From Rutidosis leptorrhynchoides (lineage: Eukaryota > Streptophyta > Magnoliopsida > Asterales > Asteraceae): a stretch of 64,000 nt of DNA. The stretch spans positions 345,841,501 to 345,905,500 of the forward strand of contig NC_092338.1 in the NCBI RefSeq assembly GCF_046630445.1. The letters run 5' to 3'. Positions 1-11,250 of this stretch are shown piece by piece. The first letter of the stretch is position 1. Every line of letters starts with the position of its first letter. The notes under the pieces are model-generated. The model was not told the origin of the DNA and did no database searches. It was given only the letters and a program-made list of their open reading frames with translations. Position numbers and translations under genes: made by a program.

Positions 1-572
1 AACGTAAAGGCACGTGAGAATTAAAAACATTATAATTCCAAGGAAAGGATAAAAGAGAATATATTCTTCTGGTGATAGATGAAAAAGAAGAATGAAAGAT
101 ATGAAAGTTAGAAATATAACAAGGATTAGAATGGGATGGAGCATATTAGCGAATGTCTTAAAGTAGGAACTAAAGAGAAAGAATAGAAGATGTGGGAAGA
201 AAGAAAGGGAAGGAGGTAAATTTATAGTGAAATATTCGACAAAGAAATCAAAACAGATTGCCGCGTTAAATCAAAGAAGATCCTGATCGCCGCAAAACTA
301 AATCTTATTACATAAGATTTTCTTTAAAACCCTTAAATCCCGGAAATCGATCATAATCACGTCATCGGTTACAACAATTCTATATTTACTCATTTCACTC
401 TTTTGTGATAGCTTCGCTCGTGCGTCTCACATAACCGAATCGTTTTATCTAAATCTTTCAATAATGATAAAATTTCATTATTACCTCATATTCGTCATGA
501 AAACATTCCTATTGTTATTTATGACAACCTCTACCAAATTTCGAGGACGAAATTTCTTTAACGGGTGGGTAC
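1..572 (+). mobile_element. 3' internal end of a Tekay-like Ty3/gypsy fossil
   Basis: This is non-coding sequence leading into an LTR. The last 45 bases hold the family's typical 3' junction: a GACGAAATTTC stretch, then TTAACGGGTGGGTAC, directly before the LTR start at 573. The same junction appears in reverse at 35420, 48229 and 57385. Purine-rich blocks and the segment around 480-560 resemble the 3' internal part of element B (about 35420-36000, reversed), so this element is closer to B than to D. No coding remnant is visible and the rest lies left of the window. Confidence 0.7.
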
Positions 573-3560
573 TGTAACGACCCGGAAATTTCTGACCAAA
601 TTTAAACTCTAATCTCTATATGGTTCCGACACGATAAGCAAAAACCCTAAAGTTGACCCGCACTTTTTCGACCGTTCTATACTTATAAGATTAATATTTA
701 CATAAATTAAACCTTACCAACATGATAAGCAATCCAAATTGTTGAGACTTATGTTTTCGAAAAGAGTTTTACACAACGTTTGACCGTCTAGTTTGACCGA
801 TGATATCACGAACTATACAATATATGATAATTATACGTTTGTGTATATATATGTATATATACATATTTAACATGATCTAAGAATGTTTTAATATCTCATT
901 TTGTATTAATAACAATAAGTTATAAGTATATTTTGAAACTACTAACTTAAGTTTTCAAAACGATAACCATACGTAACGTTATTTGACTTAAATACTTATG
1001 ACCTATAATGTTTATACATATATCGTATAAGTAATGTATTTAATCACTTTTAAAGACTTAAATACATAAAACAATATAAGTATATTTACAAAAGATAGCT
1101 ATATTTGAATCCTCGTTCCGTTTTCTCAAAGATTTCTATACGTATACCTAGGGTATATGTACCCGTATCATACGCAGCTTCTAGATGTATTTACTATTGG
1201 TATATACCAATAAAAATCTGCTCCTTAGCAGCCTTAAATGATTAAGAAACATGTGGAACCAACCATTTGTCAAGTAGCATGAATTATTTAGCAAGAAAAC
1301 AAAGTTAGGTATTTTTTTTCCTTTATAACCTAAAAACGTTTTTATGCATGCACACCATTTCTTCACCCCATTTTCTTATACTTACACTTCCATTTCTCTC
1401 TCAAAATACTCTTAACTTCATACTTGATCATCTCCAAGCATTTTCCCCATCATTTAGCTTCAAAAACCTTACTTAAACACCATAAGAAAACCATACAAAA
1501 ACACTTCAAGAAATCCTTCCAAGAACACAAACTTACTTCCAATTTTCATCCAATTCCATCACCCTTTTGGTTCTAGCTTTTTACTCCTCTTTTACAGAAA
1601 CCTTGTCCAAGGAACTTGAGGTAGTATCTATGTTCATAACCTTATTCGATTCATATATATATAGCTATCATATTTTGTGGTATACAATTTTAACAACAAG
1701 AACATAGTTTGAAAGTTTTCAAACTTGTTTGCAAACTAAATAGATCCTTCTAACTTAACTTTTAAAATACTTCAAGACCTGTAATATAACTTAAATATAT
1801 GCTAACTTAACAAGGTATAACTTGGTTTTTCAAAGAATATCTTAAAAACTGTTTTTACGACGTCGGAGTGTAACCGGGGACTGTTTTGGGTTGGATAATT
1901 AAAAACTATCTTAAACTTTGAATTGGAGGTTTATGTTCTGGAAAAATGATTTTTACTATAAATATGTTAACACATAGAAATTTCATGATTTAATTCAAAG
2001 TATAAATATTTTTAGAAAAATGGTCATTAAGTGTTATTTTTTTGTAACAAAAATGTTTAACTTCATAAGTTTCACTAAAGTTTCACCTATGCCGTGTGAT
2101 TTTGAATACAAACCAAGGTATTTTCAGTTCATAGTCTTAAAGAGGGACTCGATCCAAGGAGATGGCAAGTTGAATCAACGAAAACGGATTTGTAACGAAG
2201 AAACTATGACCGAAACAAAATTGGTTATCCTAGACTTGTTTAACTTCGGGATTAATTGGGAAAAATTAAATAAATCACATATTTCTAAGATAACATGATA
2301 TTTTATATATATGTACTTATAATTCAATTTTATATGGTTCAGGATCACCCGTAAACAACACGAGAAGATTAATCATAAGATCCCATGTTTGTACGCAACA
2401 CGTCATTTGACAACACCGGTACTTTATGTACGCAACACGTCATTTGACAACACCGGTACCGTGGGTCAAGATTAATCTCGACCAATACATATACGATGGG
2501 GTTTTATTTATTTCGTTGGGGGTTTTATTTATTTCATTGCGGGTATATTAAACATCTAAAAATGAACCATTAAAATTGAATTACTAACAACGAGCTGCTA
2601 ACTACGGACTAAGGAATTATTCAAAGTATTAAAAGTATAACAAGTATATATATGTGACGTTTGTTTAAAAAGAAAAGGTATTGATATATTATATATGGAT
2701 AGGTTCGTGATATCAACCGGAGACCAAGTCAAATTATATATATCTTCAAGACGAAAGTGAGTATATAGTCCCACTTTTAAACTCTAAATATTTCGGGATG
2801 AGAATACATGTATTTTATGTTTTACGTTATGGACACAAGTAACTGAAAAATATATTCTACGTTGAGTTGTACCACTGGCATACTTCCCTATAGCTTGGTA
2901 ACTAATATTTACAGCGGTATTGTAAACGCGAATCCTGTTGATAGATCTATCGGGCCTGACAACCCCAACCGGACTGGACGACCAGTATTCAACGGTTGCA
3001 CAGTACTTCGTTTTGTGACTACACTTGGTACAGTGTAGTAAGATTTCATATTAAAGGGAATATGCGACGTGATTAATTGTTAAGTATGGTTACCAAGTGC
3101 TCAACCACTTAGAATATTTTTTTAAAATGTTTATATATGAAATCTTGTGGTCTATATTTATATCGCTGTCGACATTAAACGTATATCTCACCAACTTTAT
3201 GTTGACATTTTAAAGCATGTTATTCTCAGGTATGAATTAAGTCTTCCGCTGTGCATTATCTCGTACTAAGGATACTACTTGAGGCCATTAAGGACTTATA
3301 TCATAAGGCGTTGCATTCGAGTCATTGAAGTTCATAGAGACTATTATTAAGTAAATGGCGGTTTAGGTCATTTGAATATTATGAAATGTCAGGCGAATAT
3401 GTCAATTATGGATGTAACTATAGATTGTCTTTTAAGAATAAATGCAACGTTTGTAAGATGTATCATATAGAAGGCAAGTACCTCGCAATGTTATCAACTA
3501 TTGTAATTCGTTTGTAATCAATATGGACAACGTCCGGATGATTAGTTTCGGATCCTTTCA
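573..3560 (+). repeat. 3' LTR (2988 bp) of the Tekay-like fossil, mosaic type
   Basis: It begins TGTAACGACCCGG directly after the polypurine junction and ends at GGATCCTTTCA. The first ~40 bases match the 5' end of the LTR of element B. From about 650 to 3240 it matches the LTR of element D (reverse of 45650-48228), including the paired repeat with TGACGT cores at 2391-2462. From about 3250 to the end it again matches B (reverse of 31504-31850). The divergence from both makes it clearly older than D. The target duplication cannot be tested because the left end is outside the window. Confidence 0.75.
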
Positions 3561-3790
3561 CCAGCATTATCAAGTCTCATCATTTTAATGGTGTAATCAG
3601 AATAATGTGTTCTCAATTTAATAATTTGTGCAAGAAACTTTGCAAATGCCATATTACGGCTTGATAACATACAAATATGAGACCATCCGCTAGATGCGTC
3701 TATTAGAACCATGAAATATCAAAATGGTTCACATGATGGATGAATTGGTTCATATATCTTACCTTGAATTCTTTCAAGAAACATTTGTGA
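3561..3790 (-). mobile_element. Ty1/copia integrase fossil fragment
   Basis: The reverse strand reads as a copia-type integrase core, with recognisable pieces such as KIYEPIHPSCEPFRYFMV and LIDASSGWSHICMLSSRN. It abuts the end of the LTR at 3560, so that LTR apparently landed in or beside it. The fragment is isolated: no protease or reverse transcriptase is seen near it. It is a decayed fossil. Confidence 0.65.
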
Positions 3791-3794
3791 TTTT

Positions 3795-4075
3795 TTTTCA
3801 CAATATACTTTTCATTAATCACCATATGTGCTTTCCATTAATCACCATATGTGTTTTTTTTTTATAAATCACCATATGTGTTTTTTTTTGTTTTATCATA
3901 TATCCTTTTCACCATATACGCTTTTAATCATATGCGCGGTGTTTTTCACCATATGCGCTTTTAATCATATGCGATTTTCATCATATGCGTTGTGCTTTTC
4001 ATCATATTCGCTTTTTATCATATGCGCTTATCATATGCGATGCGCTTTTTATCATATGCGTTTTTTTATGTGAAT
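3795..4075. repeat. CATATG-rich degenerate minisatellite
   Basis: A run of imperfect units of roughly 20-27 bases is built on (A/C)ATCATATGCG or CACCATATGTG joined by T-rich spacers. The core drifts from CATATGTG on the left to CATATGCG on the right. An open frame exists through it, but it is a repeat artefact with no protein signature. Confidence 0.75.
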
Positions 4076-5750
4076 AGTAAATTAATTAATTTCGTTTTAC
4101 TATTCATATGAATTAATTTAGATTTACTATTTTGTTAATTGAGTAATATATATATACATCATATACTTGTGACTCCGAAGGCTCAAATGAATTTGACCAT
4201 ATAGTTATACGTTGTACCTTGCACATTAATTTTCAGTAGAAGCTTTAGATGCATATTATTTTCAGTATAAGCTTTAGATGCACTTTTTTTTTAATCACCA
4301 AATACCACAAACACTTTGTTTGCGTTTGTTCATAGTCATCAATGAAAACCATTTTCTTTAATTTTATTTTATACAATAAAATTAACGCATCATTATTCTT
4401 TTCAAAAACAATAATCTATTGTTATTGTTCACTTGTGCCATGTTTAACAACAAAAGTCAACAACCTCTGTCTTGTTTGTTGTGGCAACCAAAAACAACCT
4501 TTGCTTTTGTTACCGAGAATCCAAGACCAAAAAACAATTAATTTTTAATTAATCTTTTATCAAAACCATAAATGATTTTATTGATCTACGTTGATATGGC
4601 CATAAAGAATTGACGGCTGACCTACTTTTGTAACTGTATTTCGGCTATCATCCCGAAAACGCACAACGACCTTTTTTTTTTATGAACTATTTGTTTCATA
4701 TCTAGCTTAGGCAATTATTGTGAACATTTGGTCCCTATAAGAGCATTTATTTTTTAGACTTTTAGTTGATTTGTACTTGTCACAATTAGGGATAGCACCC
4801 GCGGGTCGTGGATGCGGATCCATTGGATCCATCACCCGTACCCGCGGATTTTTTTTAAGAGACATCCAATTGAACCCTTTTTCGTTGAAACAATTTGACT
4901 ATATTTTTACTCCCCATTATTAAACGGGCCATTTTGATGCACACTCTTAAAAAAAATAATTTGTTTTTTAAGTTTTATTATTCAATCTCCTTTTTTCAAC
5001 GGTCACGTTTTTAACAAAACATTTGACAAGTTTGGAAAAAAGTTTTTTATTGATTATCATCAAAAGTTTTCTATTGTCACTCTACTGGATGGAATTATGG
5101 CATACAACCAAAATTGCAACCCAACACTACATAAGAACAAAAAGGTTGTTTTTAATTAACATATGTATATGTGTTAAACTCGGAATAATAATAACTTATT
5201 TTAGAAAATTAACATAAGACATGTTGAAACATTTTTGTCACATTTAGCTCATCAAGTCTAATACTTATCATTGATAGATTTTATCACGTCTAGGAGATGT
5301 TTACTTTTTTCTTGTATTAAGTCCTACTTTCATTTACCTTTGTTTGGAAAAAAAGTTTTTTTTTTTACTTTGCTTTCCCCCTTTCTGTAAAACTCATTTA
5401 AACACTTTCTTTGTTTTTTTTTTTTTTTTTAAAAAAAACTTCCTTTTTTTTACGTTACCCGTAAATTATAAATATATAAAAAAAAACTTTTTGTTTAAAT
5501 TTTTTTTTTCTAGTTTTTAAAAGGCCACTTGACCAATTTTTTAATTCTTTCACAACACCTGATATCGTGATCGTGACCTTTCACCAAAGCAAGAGATATT
5601 CTTGATAAACTAAACACGGACTCGTGTTTGAAATTGTCGGCCACAAAAAAAATTCATTTGATAAAAGTATATATTTTTTTTTTAGTTATAGAAGGAGACC
5701 ACTTCATTTTCAATACTTCATTTTTGACAAAAAACTATTCCATTTTACCA
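4076..5750. other. AT-rich intergenic stretch, no gene seen
   Basis: Both strands show only short chance frames, poly-T tracts (about 5350-5520) and AT-rich filler. A small GC-rich patch near 4800-4855 has self-complementary GGATCC/ACCCGCGG words that could be a transposon edge, but no terminal repeat pair could be fixed. Nothing else is supportable. Confidence 0.6.
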
Positions 5751-5754
5751 TCCC

Positions 5755-5995
5755 CTTTTTTTTTACTTTAACTTTTAAGATATACTTTTAATAAAAATAC
5801 AAACTACTTTTTCTTATTTTAACTTTTAAGATTTACTTTTAATAAAAATACAAACTACTTTTTGTATTTTAACTTTTAAGATTTACTTTTAATAAAAATA
5901 CAAACTACTTTTTCTTATTTTAACTTTTAAGATTTACTTTTAATAAAAATACAAACTATTTTTTTTTATTTTAACTTTTAAAATTATAAATTTAA
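5755..5995. repeat. ~51-bp tandem array, about 4-5 copies
   Basis: The unit contains TTTTAACTTTTAAGATTTAC followed by TTTTAATAAAAATACAAACT. It repeats head to tail at about 50-51 base spacing with only a few substitutions between copies, then decays at the right end. Confidence 0.85.
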
Positions 5996-6059
5996 GAATA
6001 AACATTAGTATGCATGAAATAAATAATGATTAATTGCATAAGTAATCATAAATGTTAGA

Positions 6060-6197
6060 TAACATATAAAGACCCCGTCGTATTCGTATTGATCGGAATT
6101 AATCTCGACCCATGGTACCGTGTTGTCAAATGACGTGTTGCGTACATAAAGTACCGTGTTGTCAAATGACGTGTTGCGTACAATCATGAGGTCTTAT
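6060..6197 (-). repeat. LTR fragment related to element D
   Basis: It matches the D LTRs around 46375-46505 and 54803-54930, including the paired repeat ending GACGTGTTGCGTAC. It retains the flanking CGTATTCGTATTG and TCGACCCA words. It is a short isolated fossil piece in the same orientation as D. Confidence 0.7.
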
Positions 6198-6198
6198 T

Positions 6199-6486
6199 AA
6201 CATAAATATAAATGTTAGTGAAGTTAATAAGAGTTAGATTACAGAAAATATAATTCAGGTGGTATAACCGACCATATATAACTTAAATAACATAAATATA
6301 AATGTTAGTGAAGTTAGTAAAAGTTAGATTACAGAAATATAATTCAGGTGGTATAACCGACCATATATAATTAAATAACATAAATATAAATGTTAGTGAA
6401 GTTAGTAAAAGTTAGATTACAGAAATATAATTCAGGTGGTATAACCGACCATATATAACTTAAATAACATAAATATAAATGTTAGT
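6199..6486. repeat. ~88-bp tandem array, three copies plus a partial
   Basis: Units begin AACATAAATATAAATGTTAG and contain CAGGTGGTATAACCGACC before TATATAACTTAAAT. Copies start near 6199, 6289, 6376 and 6463, the last being partial. Copies differ by single bases and small indels, so the array is fairly recent. Confidence 0.85.
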
Positions 6487-6603
6487 AGTCCAAAATTTGA
6501 TATATTCGAGTCTGAAAATTATTAATAATTTCATACCTTGATTAGTGATTCGTAATCGTTTGAGATATCTTTTAATTACACTAAGCTTTTCGTGCTGATA
6601 ACG

Positions 6604-7043
6604 TGTTATAATTCAGTAGGCTTATAACTACCTTTAGTGGTTCTTGACTGTAGAAGGTATATAGAGATAGAGATACTGTAAAACTGAGAAAACAAAGGTT
6701 GAACAAAAGGTATGAGTAATTGGTTTTTTATTTATAGAAAAATGTACAATGAGAGTTTGGTGGCATTTGGAATCTAGAGAGAGAGAGTGTTTTTGTTAAC
6801 AAAAAAAAATACATACCATAAACTTTAACTCAACACACCTATTTATACTCAAAAAAATATACTATGCAATATCTATAATAATAATAAAATTATCATCCAA
6901 TTATTACTTTTATAATATTTTCAAAATTTTAAGTCCTTTCAAAATTTTGAGCCATGTAATAATCTAAGTAAAAAATATTCTCATTTTCCAAATAGTTTGA
7001 ATAGGAAAAAATTTTCGAACAAATTATGGAGTGATATATAACA
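6604..7043 (-). repeat. Ty1/copia-type 5' LTR with adjoining primer-binding region
   Basis: The segment is bounded by inverted termini TGTTATAATTC on the left and GATATATAACA on the right, giving an LTR of about 440 bp. Directly to its left, at 6589-6603, the reverse strand reads AACACGTTATCAGCACG. This is the internal start I associate with a group of plant copia elements, which makes this the 5' LTR of a minus-strand copy. About 115 bases of internal leader follow before the tandem array; no coding region remains. The purine-rich GAGAGAGAGAG tract at 6777-6790 lies inside the LTR. Confidence 0.6.
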
Positions 7044-7240
7044 AATATTTATATTTATATTTATGTTAATACCTACTCCTACTTGTACCATCTCTCTCAA
7101 CTAAAACACACACACATATACATCTTTGCCCATTGCTTTCTCTCTTCTCTTGAAAAAGCTACTTAAGTCTTTGTTTCAACAAGTATACTTACCTGCCTGC
7201 AGGCCAGTGACGTTATTATCTTCATCAAAAACTAGTAGAG
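7044..7240 (+). promoter_or_regulatory. Upstream region of the BLH1 gene
   Basis: This is the short interval between the copia LTR and the likely transcription start of the BEL1-like gene. It contains CA-rich and CT-rich runs (about 7100-7150) of the kind common in plant core promoters, and a palindromic CCTGCCTGCAGGCCAG at about 7193. No specific factor site is claimed. Confidence 0.4.
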
Positions 7241-7253
7241 AATATATATATAG
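7241..7253 (+). promoter_or_regulatory. Candidate TATA box of BLH1
   Basis: AATATATATATAG lies about 90 bases upstream of the first good splice donor (AAG|GTATCC at 7342/7343), which would place transcription start near 7275-7290. This is inference from spacing and composition; other AT runs nearby could serve equally. Confidence 0.4.
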
Positions 7254-7279
7254 TTTCAGCAACCATCAAATGATTTGAA

Positions 7280-8311
7280 TAAACAAAGTCAAATCAAATC
7301 AAACATAACCTTAATAATTAACACCCAATTCTTTTCTTTAAGGTATCCATTTATCTTTATCTGATTTATTTATTCAATCTCAAATTCCAGTTGTTCATCT
7401 TCTTTTTTTTTTTTTTTTTGATTTTAAAGAATGATATGACTTATCTTTCTGTGTTTCTAAAGTTCAGACACTCACCCATCCTTCCTATCTTTTTGGATAG
7501 CAATATCATTATTAGTACCTGTTACCTTGCAATATAAACATAAATAAATTTTACTGTTAAATAACATTTGTACCCATCTCCCCCATACATACATATATGT
7601 ATTTACTGATATCTTTTATACATGTAGGTACTATCTATAAATCTATAAATCTATCTGTATATCTACCATAACTGCATGAACTCTCTCTTTCTCTCACACA
7701 CAAATATATTCTCTTTCTCTCTCTAAAACTTATGATATGGGTATTATATTGTTATGATATGTCACTGTAAAAAAACTTCAATTCTTGAAAATCTTGAAAA
7801 TTAAATCTCTTTTCTTGCAGCTTTTAGATGATGATGATATGAAACAACACGTGCACAATCATCATATCTCCATCACTAACCTCACTTCAGGTACCTCCTC
7901 AATCCAAGCATATTATTACTATTAATTAAATAATATAATATTAAGTTTAATTTTATATAGATACATAAATATTATTCTTTGTTGTACACTTGTACTATAT
8001 GGTAACTTATGTGAATCTGATCATTCTTGAATTCATTTCTCAGGTTCTGTCTGATCATAATTCAAATCAAGAACAAATCTTTTAACTTTTCAACTGAATT
8101 TTATCTCCATTTGTTGCTTATGGGTTGAAAAAAAGTCTACTTTAGGCAGGTAAAAACCGGTTTCATTCGTGTTCTTCAATTTATTACAATCGACTAATCG
8201 ATTATATACAAGTGTTTCAATTATGTGGGATTGAGTTTTGTTGTTGCTGTACTAAAATAACATCTCAATTTATGTTCAGATCAAAGAACTTTTTCCCAAA
8301 TTCGTCAACAA
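7280..8311 (+). other. BLH1: Spliced 5' leader of BLH1 (three introns)
   Basis: Consensus splice sites give untranslated exons at about 7280-7342, 7821-7890 and 8044-8149, with the coding exon starting at 8280. Introns are 7343-7820 (GTATCC...TTGCAG), 7891-8043 (GTACCT...TCTCAG) and 8150-8279 (GTAAAA...TTCAG). The first intron holds a CT-rich stretch at 7680-7725. Multi-intron 5' leaders are usual for BELL genes. The exact start and any alternative first exon need transcript data. Confidence 0.6.
7839..8054 (+). promoter_or_regulatory. Upstream ORF split across two leader exons
   Basis: ATG at 7839 opens a frame that runs to the exon end at 7890 and, after the predicted splice to 8044, stops at 8052-8054. 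It would encode a 20-residue His-rich peptide beginning MKQHVHNHH. An even shorter frame (three Met codons, Ile, stop) at 7828-7842 overlaps its start. Such leader ORFs commonly lower translation of the main frame. Conservation of this peptide in other BELL genes is unknown to me. Confidence 0.45.
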
Positions 8312-10986
8312 ATGGCAACATACTATAACGCGAATTCGGAGATTCAAGGTGGAGACGGGTTACAAACATTAGTTCTTATGAATCCGGGCTACGTTTATTA
8401 TAATTCAGATTCGCAACAACAAGCAACACAACCGCAATCTGGCAATTTAATGTTTCTTGATTCTAATCATAACCAAGTAACCAACCACCATCAACCACCA
8501 CCATCAGCCCAAACTCAACAATTTGTCGGTATACCGTTATCAGCATCACCACCATCATCAGTTCATTCGCAGCATGACGTGTCGTCACTACACGGGTTTA
8601 TCCCGCGGGCCCAGTACATGTACAACCCGGTGGAGCTAGTGGCTCCCCCACCGCGAGAAGTTACACCGTTTCAACAAGGTTTGTCTTTGAGTTTATCGTC
8701 TCAGCAATCACGGTTCGGGACACAGGCGGCTGGTGGTGGCGGTGGTGGTGGATCGACGTCATCAGCGTCTGGGATGTCGAATAGTGTCAACGGTATGAAT
8801 AATATGTTGTTGAATTCTAAGTATTTGAAGGCTACACAAGAAATTCTTGAAGAAGTTGTTAATGTTGGTAAAGTGGTTAAGGATGATCGGTCAACTGCGA
8901 ATTTGAAGGCGGTCGGTGGCGGTGATGGGGAATCACCGCCACTGATCGCCGGAGAAGGACTTGGTAGGGCGGAAACCGCTACCAAATCCGAAGTTAGTAC
9001 AGCTGAAAGACAGGAAATTCAGATGAAGAAAGCAAAACTTGTTAACATGCTTGATGAGGTAATTAAATTATAACTGATTGAACAAACTTATAAATAAGAA
9101 ATTGTCACTATCAGAAAAGTTACTTTCAAGCTTTCTTGAAATTACTATACTAGTAACCTTGACAACTTCATTTTCACTCAAATTCTTTAACTTTGTTGTT
9201 AAAAATTTAACATTTTTTCTGAATTAATTTGTGGGTTTCTTAATATTACTAGAGTAATAAGCTTGACAACTTCATTTTCATTCAAATTCTTTAACTTTGT
9301 TGTTAAAAATTGAATCTTTTTCTGACTTAATTTGTGGGTTTCTTGAAATTACTAAACTTAACTTCTTCATTTTCATTCATATTTTTTTACTTTTGTTGAT
9401 AAAGATTGGAACTTTTTCTGAATTAATTTGTGGGTTTTGAAGGTGGAGCAGAGATACAGACAGTATCATCACCAGATGCAAATTGTGATTTCGTGGTTCG
9501 AACAAGCAGCAGGAATTGGGTCTGCAAAAACTTACACAGCACTAGCTTTACAAACGATTTCGAAGCAATTCAGGTGCCTAAAAGACGCTATTATGGGACA
9601 GATTAATGCCGCTAGCAGAAGTTTAGGAGAAGATGACGGTTTAGGTGTCGGTGTAAAGGCTGAAAACGGTGGTTCGAGGCTGAAATTTGTCGATAATCAA
9701 CTCAGACAACAGAGAGCTTTGCAGCAATTGGGAATGATCCAACATAATGCTTGGAGACCCCAAAGAGGATTACCCGAACGTTCTGTTTCTGTACTTCGCG
9801 CTTGGCTCTTCGAACATTTTCTTCACCCGTAAGAATCAACCTACAAATCACTATCTTTATACTGAGTTTTTCAATTGGGCAATGATTCGTGCAACAAAAT
9901 TTGTCCATACACTACCAAAACTGCTTTAGAAGGTTATATAGTATAAGGTTATACAGTATAAGGTTATGCATGTTTAGTGGTGTATGGATGGTTTTGATGG
10001 TGTACAAATCATCACCCTTTTCAATTGATCAACAGATCGATAACGAATACATATTAATATATGATGCAGTTATCCTAAGGATTCGGACAAGCATATGCTT
10101 GCGAAACAAACAGGTCTTACTAGAAGTCAGGTAATAGATTAACTCATACTCTGTTTCGGTCAATTTCGTGCATTACATTGATTTATTTATTATTATTATT
10201 TTTTTTCGTTTTGAATTTGAATTGATTACGTTTTAGGTTTCGAATTGGTTCATAAATGCTAGAGTAAGGTTATGGAAGCCGATGGTGGAGGAGATGTATC
10301 TGGAGGAAATCAAGGAACAAGAACAAAACGGTATCGAAAATCATAATTCAAGCAAAAACGAACAAATCGAAGATAATTCATCTTCGAAACAAGAGAATAG
10401 CGTTTCACCATCGAGCTCAAACAGAGGATTCAAAACGACAAAACAAGAAATTTCGTTCCATCAGCCACCGTCAATGACGGTTTCCACCACCGTTTCAACA
10501 TCACCAACTGCCACGGGAATAAATTTTCAAAACCCGAACGGTTTCAGCCTCAACGGAACCCTAGAAATGGAAGGAATCACACAATTCAGCCCCAAAAAAC
10601 CACGAAACGACAACCGACAACTTCAGAACCAGAACCAACATTTCACACTAACCGCCAACAACCAAACCGACTTCATGGGCGGGTTAGGCGGTTATCCAAT
10701 CGGTGAAATCGGAAGGTTTACACCCGAGCAATTTCAGCAACCATACCATGGAAACGGCGTCTCGTTGACTTTAGGCTTACCACATTGTGAAAACTTATCG
10801 ATTTCTGGGACCCACCAGAGTTTCCTCTCGAATCATATCAGTAGAGGACAGGAACTAGGGGACGAACATGCATACATGGCGATGAATCAACCATCGTCGT
10901 CACATTCATCAGCCATGTACGACTCGATGAACATTCAAAACCGTAAGAGGTTTGCTGCACAAACTTTACCAGATTTTGTTGCTTAA
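8312..10986 (+). CDS. BLH1: BEL1-like homeodomain transcription factor (BLH1 type)
   Basis: Coding exons are 8312-9058, 9443-9828, 10070-10130 and 10237-10986, all with GT/AG borders and matching phase, giving 647 residues. The N terminus resembles Arabidopsis BLH1 ([10 protein letters not shown] at 16-25, QFVGIPLS at 70-77). A ZIBEL-like [10 protein letters not shown] lies at 123-132, the SKY region at 169-187 and the BELL domain at about 230-303. The TALE homeodomain spans about 353-413, with the PYP insertion at 378-380 and WFINARVR at 402-409. A second ZIBEL motif ([11 protein letters not shown]) is at 573-583 and the end is LPDFVA, as in BLH1. BELL proteins pair with KNOX homeodomain proteins through SKY/BELL, enter the nucleus and bind TGAC-type sites; BLH1 is linked in Arabidopsis to stress/ABA responses and embryo-sac identity. 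The frame looks intact. No tandem paralogue or neighbouring gene is seen. Confidence 0.95.
9138..9442 (+). repeat. Triplicated ~100-bp segment inside BLH1 coding intron 1
   Basis: Three head-to-tail copies (about 9138-9243, 9244-9345 and 9346-9442) share CTTCATTTTCA(T/C)TCA, ACTTTGTTGTTAAAAATT and TAATTTGTGGGTTT. Only the third copy ends in the GAAG used as the splice acceptor. The others end in TTCTTAA or TTCTTGA. The intron thus seems to have grown by tandem duplication of its own 3' end. Confidence 0.8.
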
Positions 10987-11250
10987 ACAAGATCAAGATA
11001 TCAACAAAATAAGAACAAGATTTATTACTAGAACGACAGATATATACTTTGATGCATTAAAGAACAATAACCGTTATATCGATACAGATTAGGTAAATTT
11101 TATGAATCATTGAATGATTTCGGGACTGTATATTAATTTTGTGTCAGCAGATGCATATAGATGGATTGGATAGTATATATTGTATGTATGTAAAACTAGT
11201 TATATATCTTTGGTTTGGGGGTATACAAATACAATACTTATTATCATCTT
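10987..11250 (+). other. Probable 3' UTR of BLH1
   Basis: This AT-rich sequence follows the TAA at 10984-10986. No perfect AATAAA is present. AATAAG near 11010 and T-rich runs with AATACAATAC near 11228 are plausible weak 3' end signals. The end position is a guess. Confidence 0.4.

Noticed and set aside
2020-2298. 92-codon plus-strand frame
   Set aside because: It lies inside the mosaic LTR in a stretch conserved as DNA with the D LTR, and no protein feature is visible.
6199-6486. CRISPR-like regular repeats
   Set aside because: The units are contiguous without unique spacers, and this is a plant nuclear sequence.
8701-8985. Pro/Ser-rich minus-strand frame
   Set aside because: It is the shadow of BLH1 coding exon 1.
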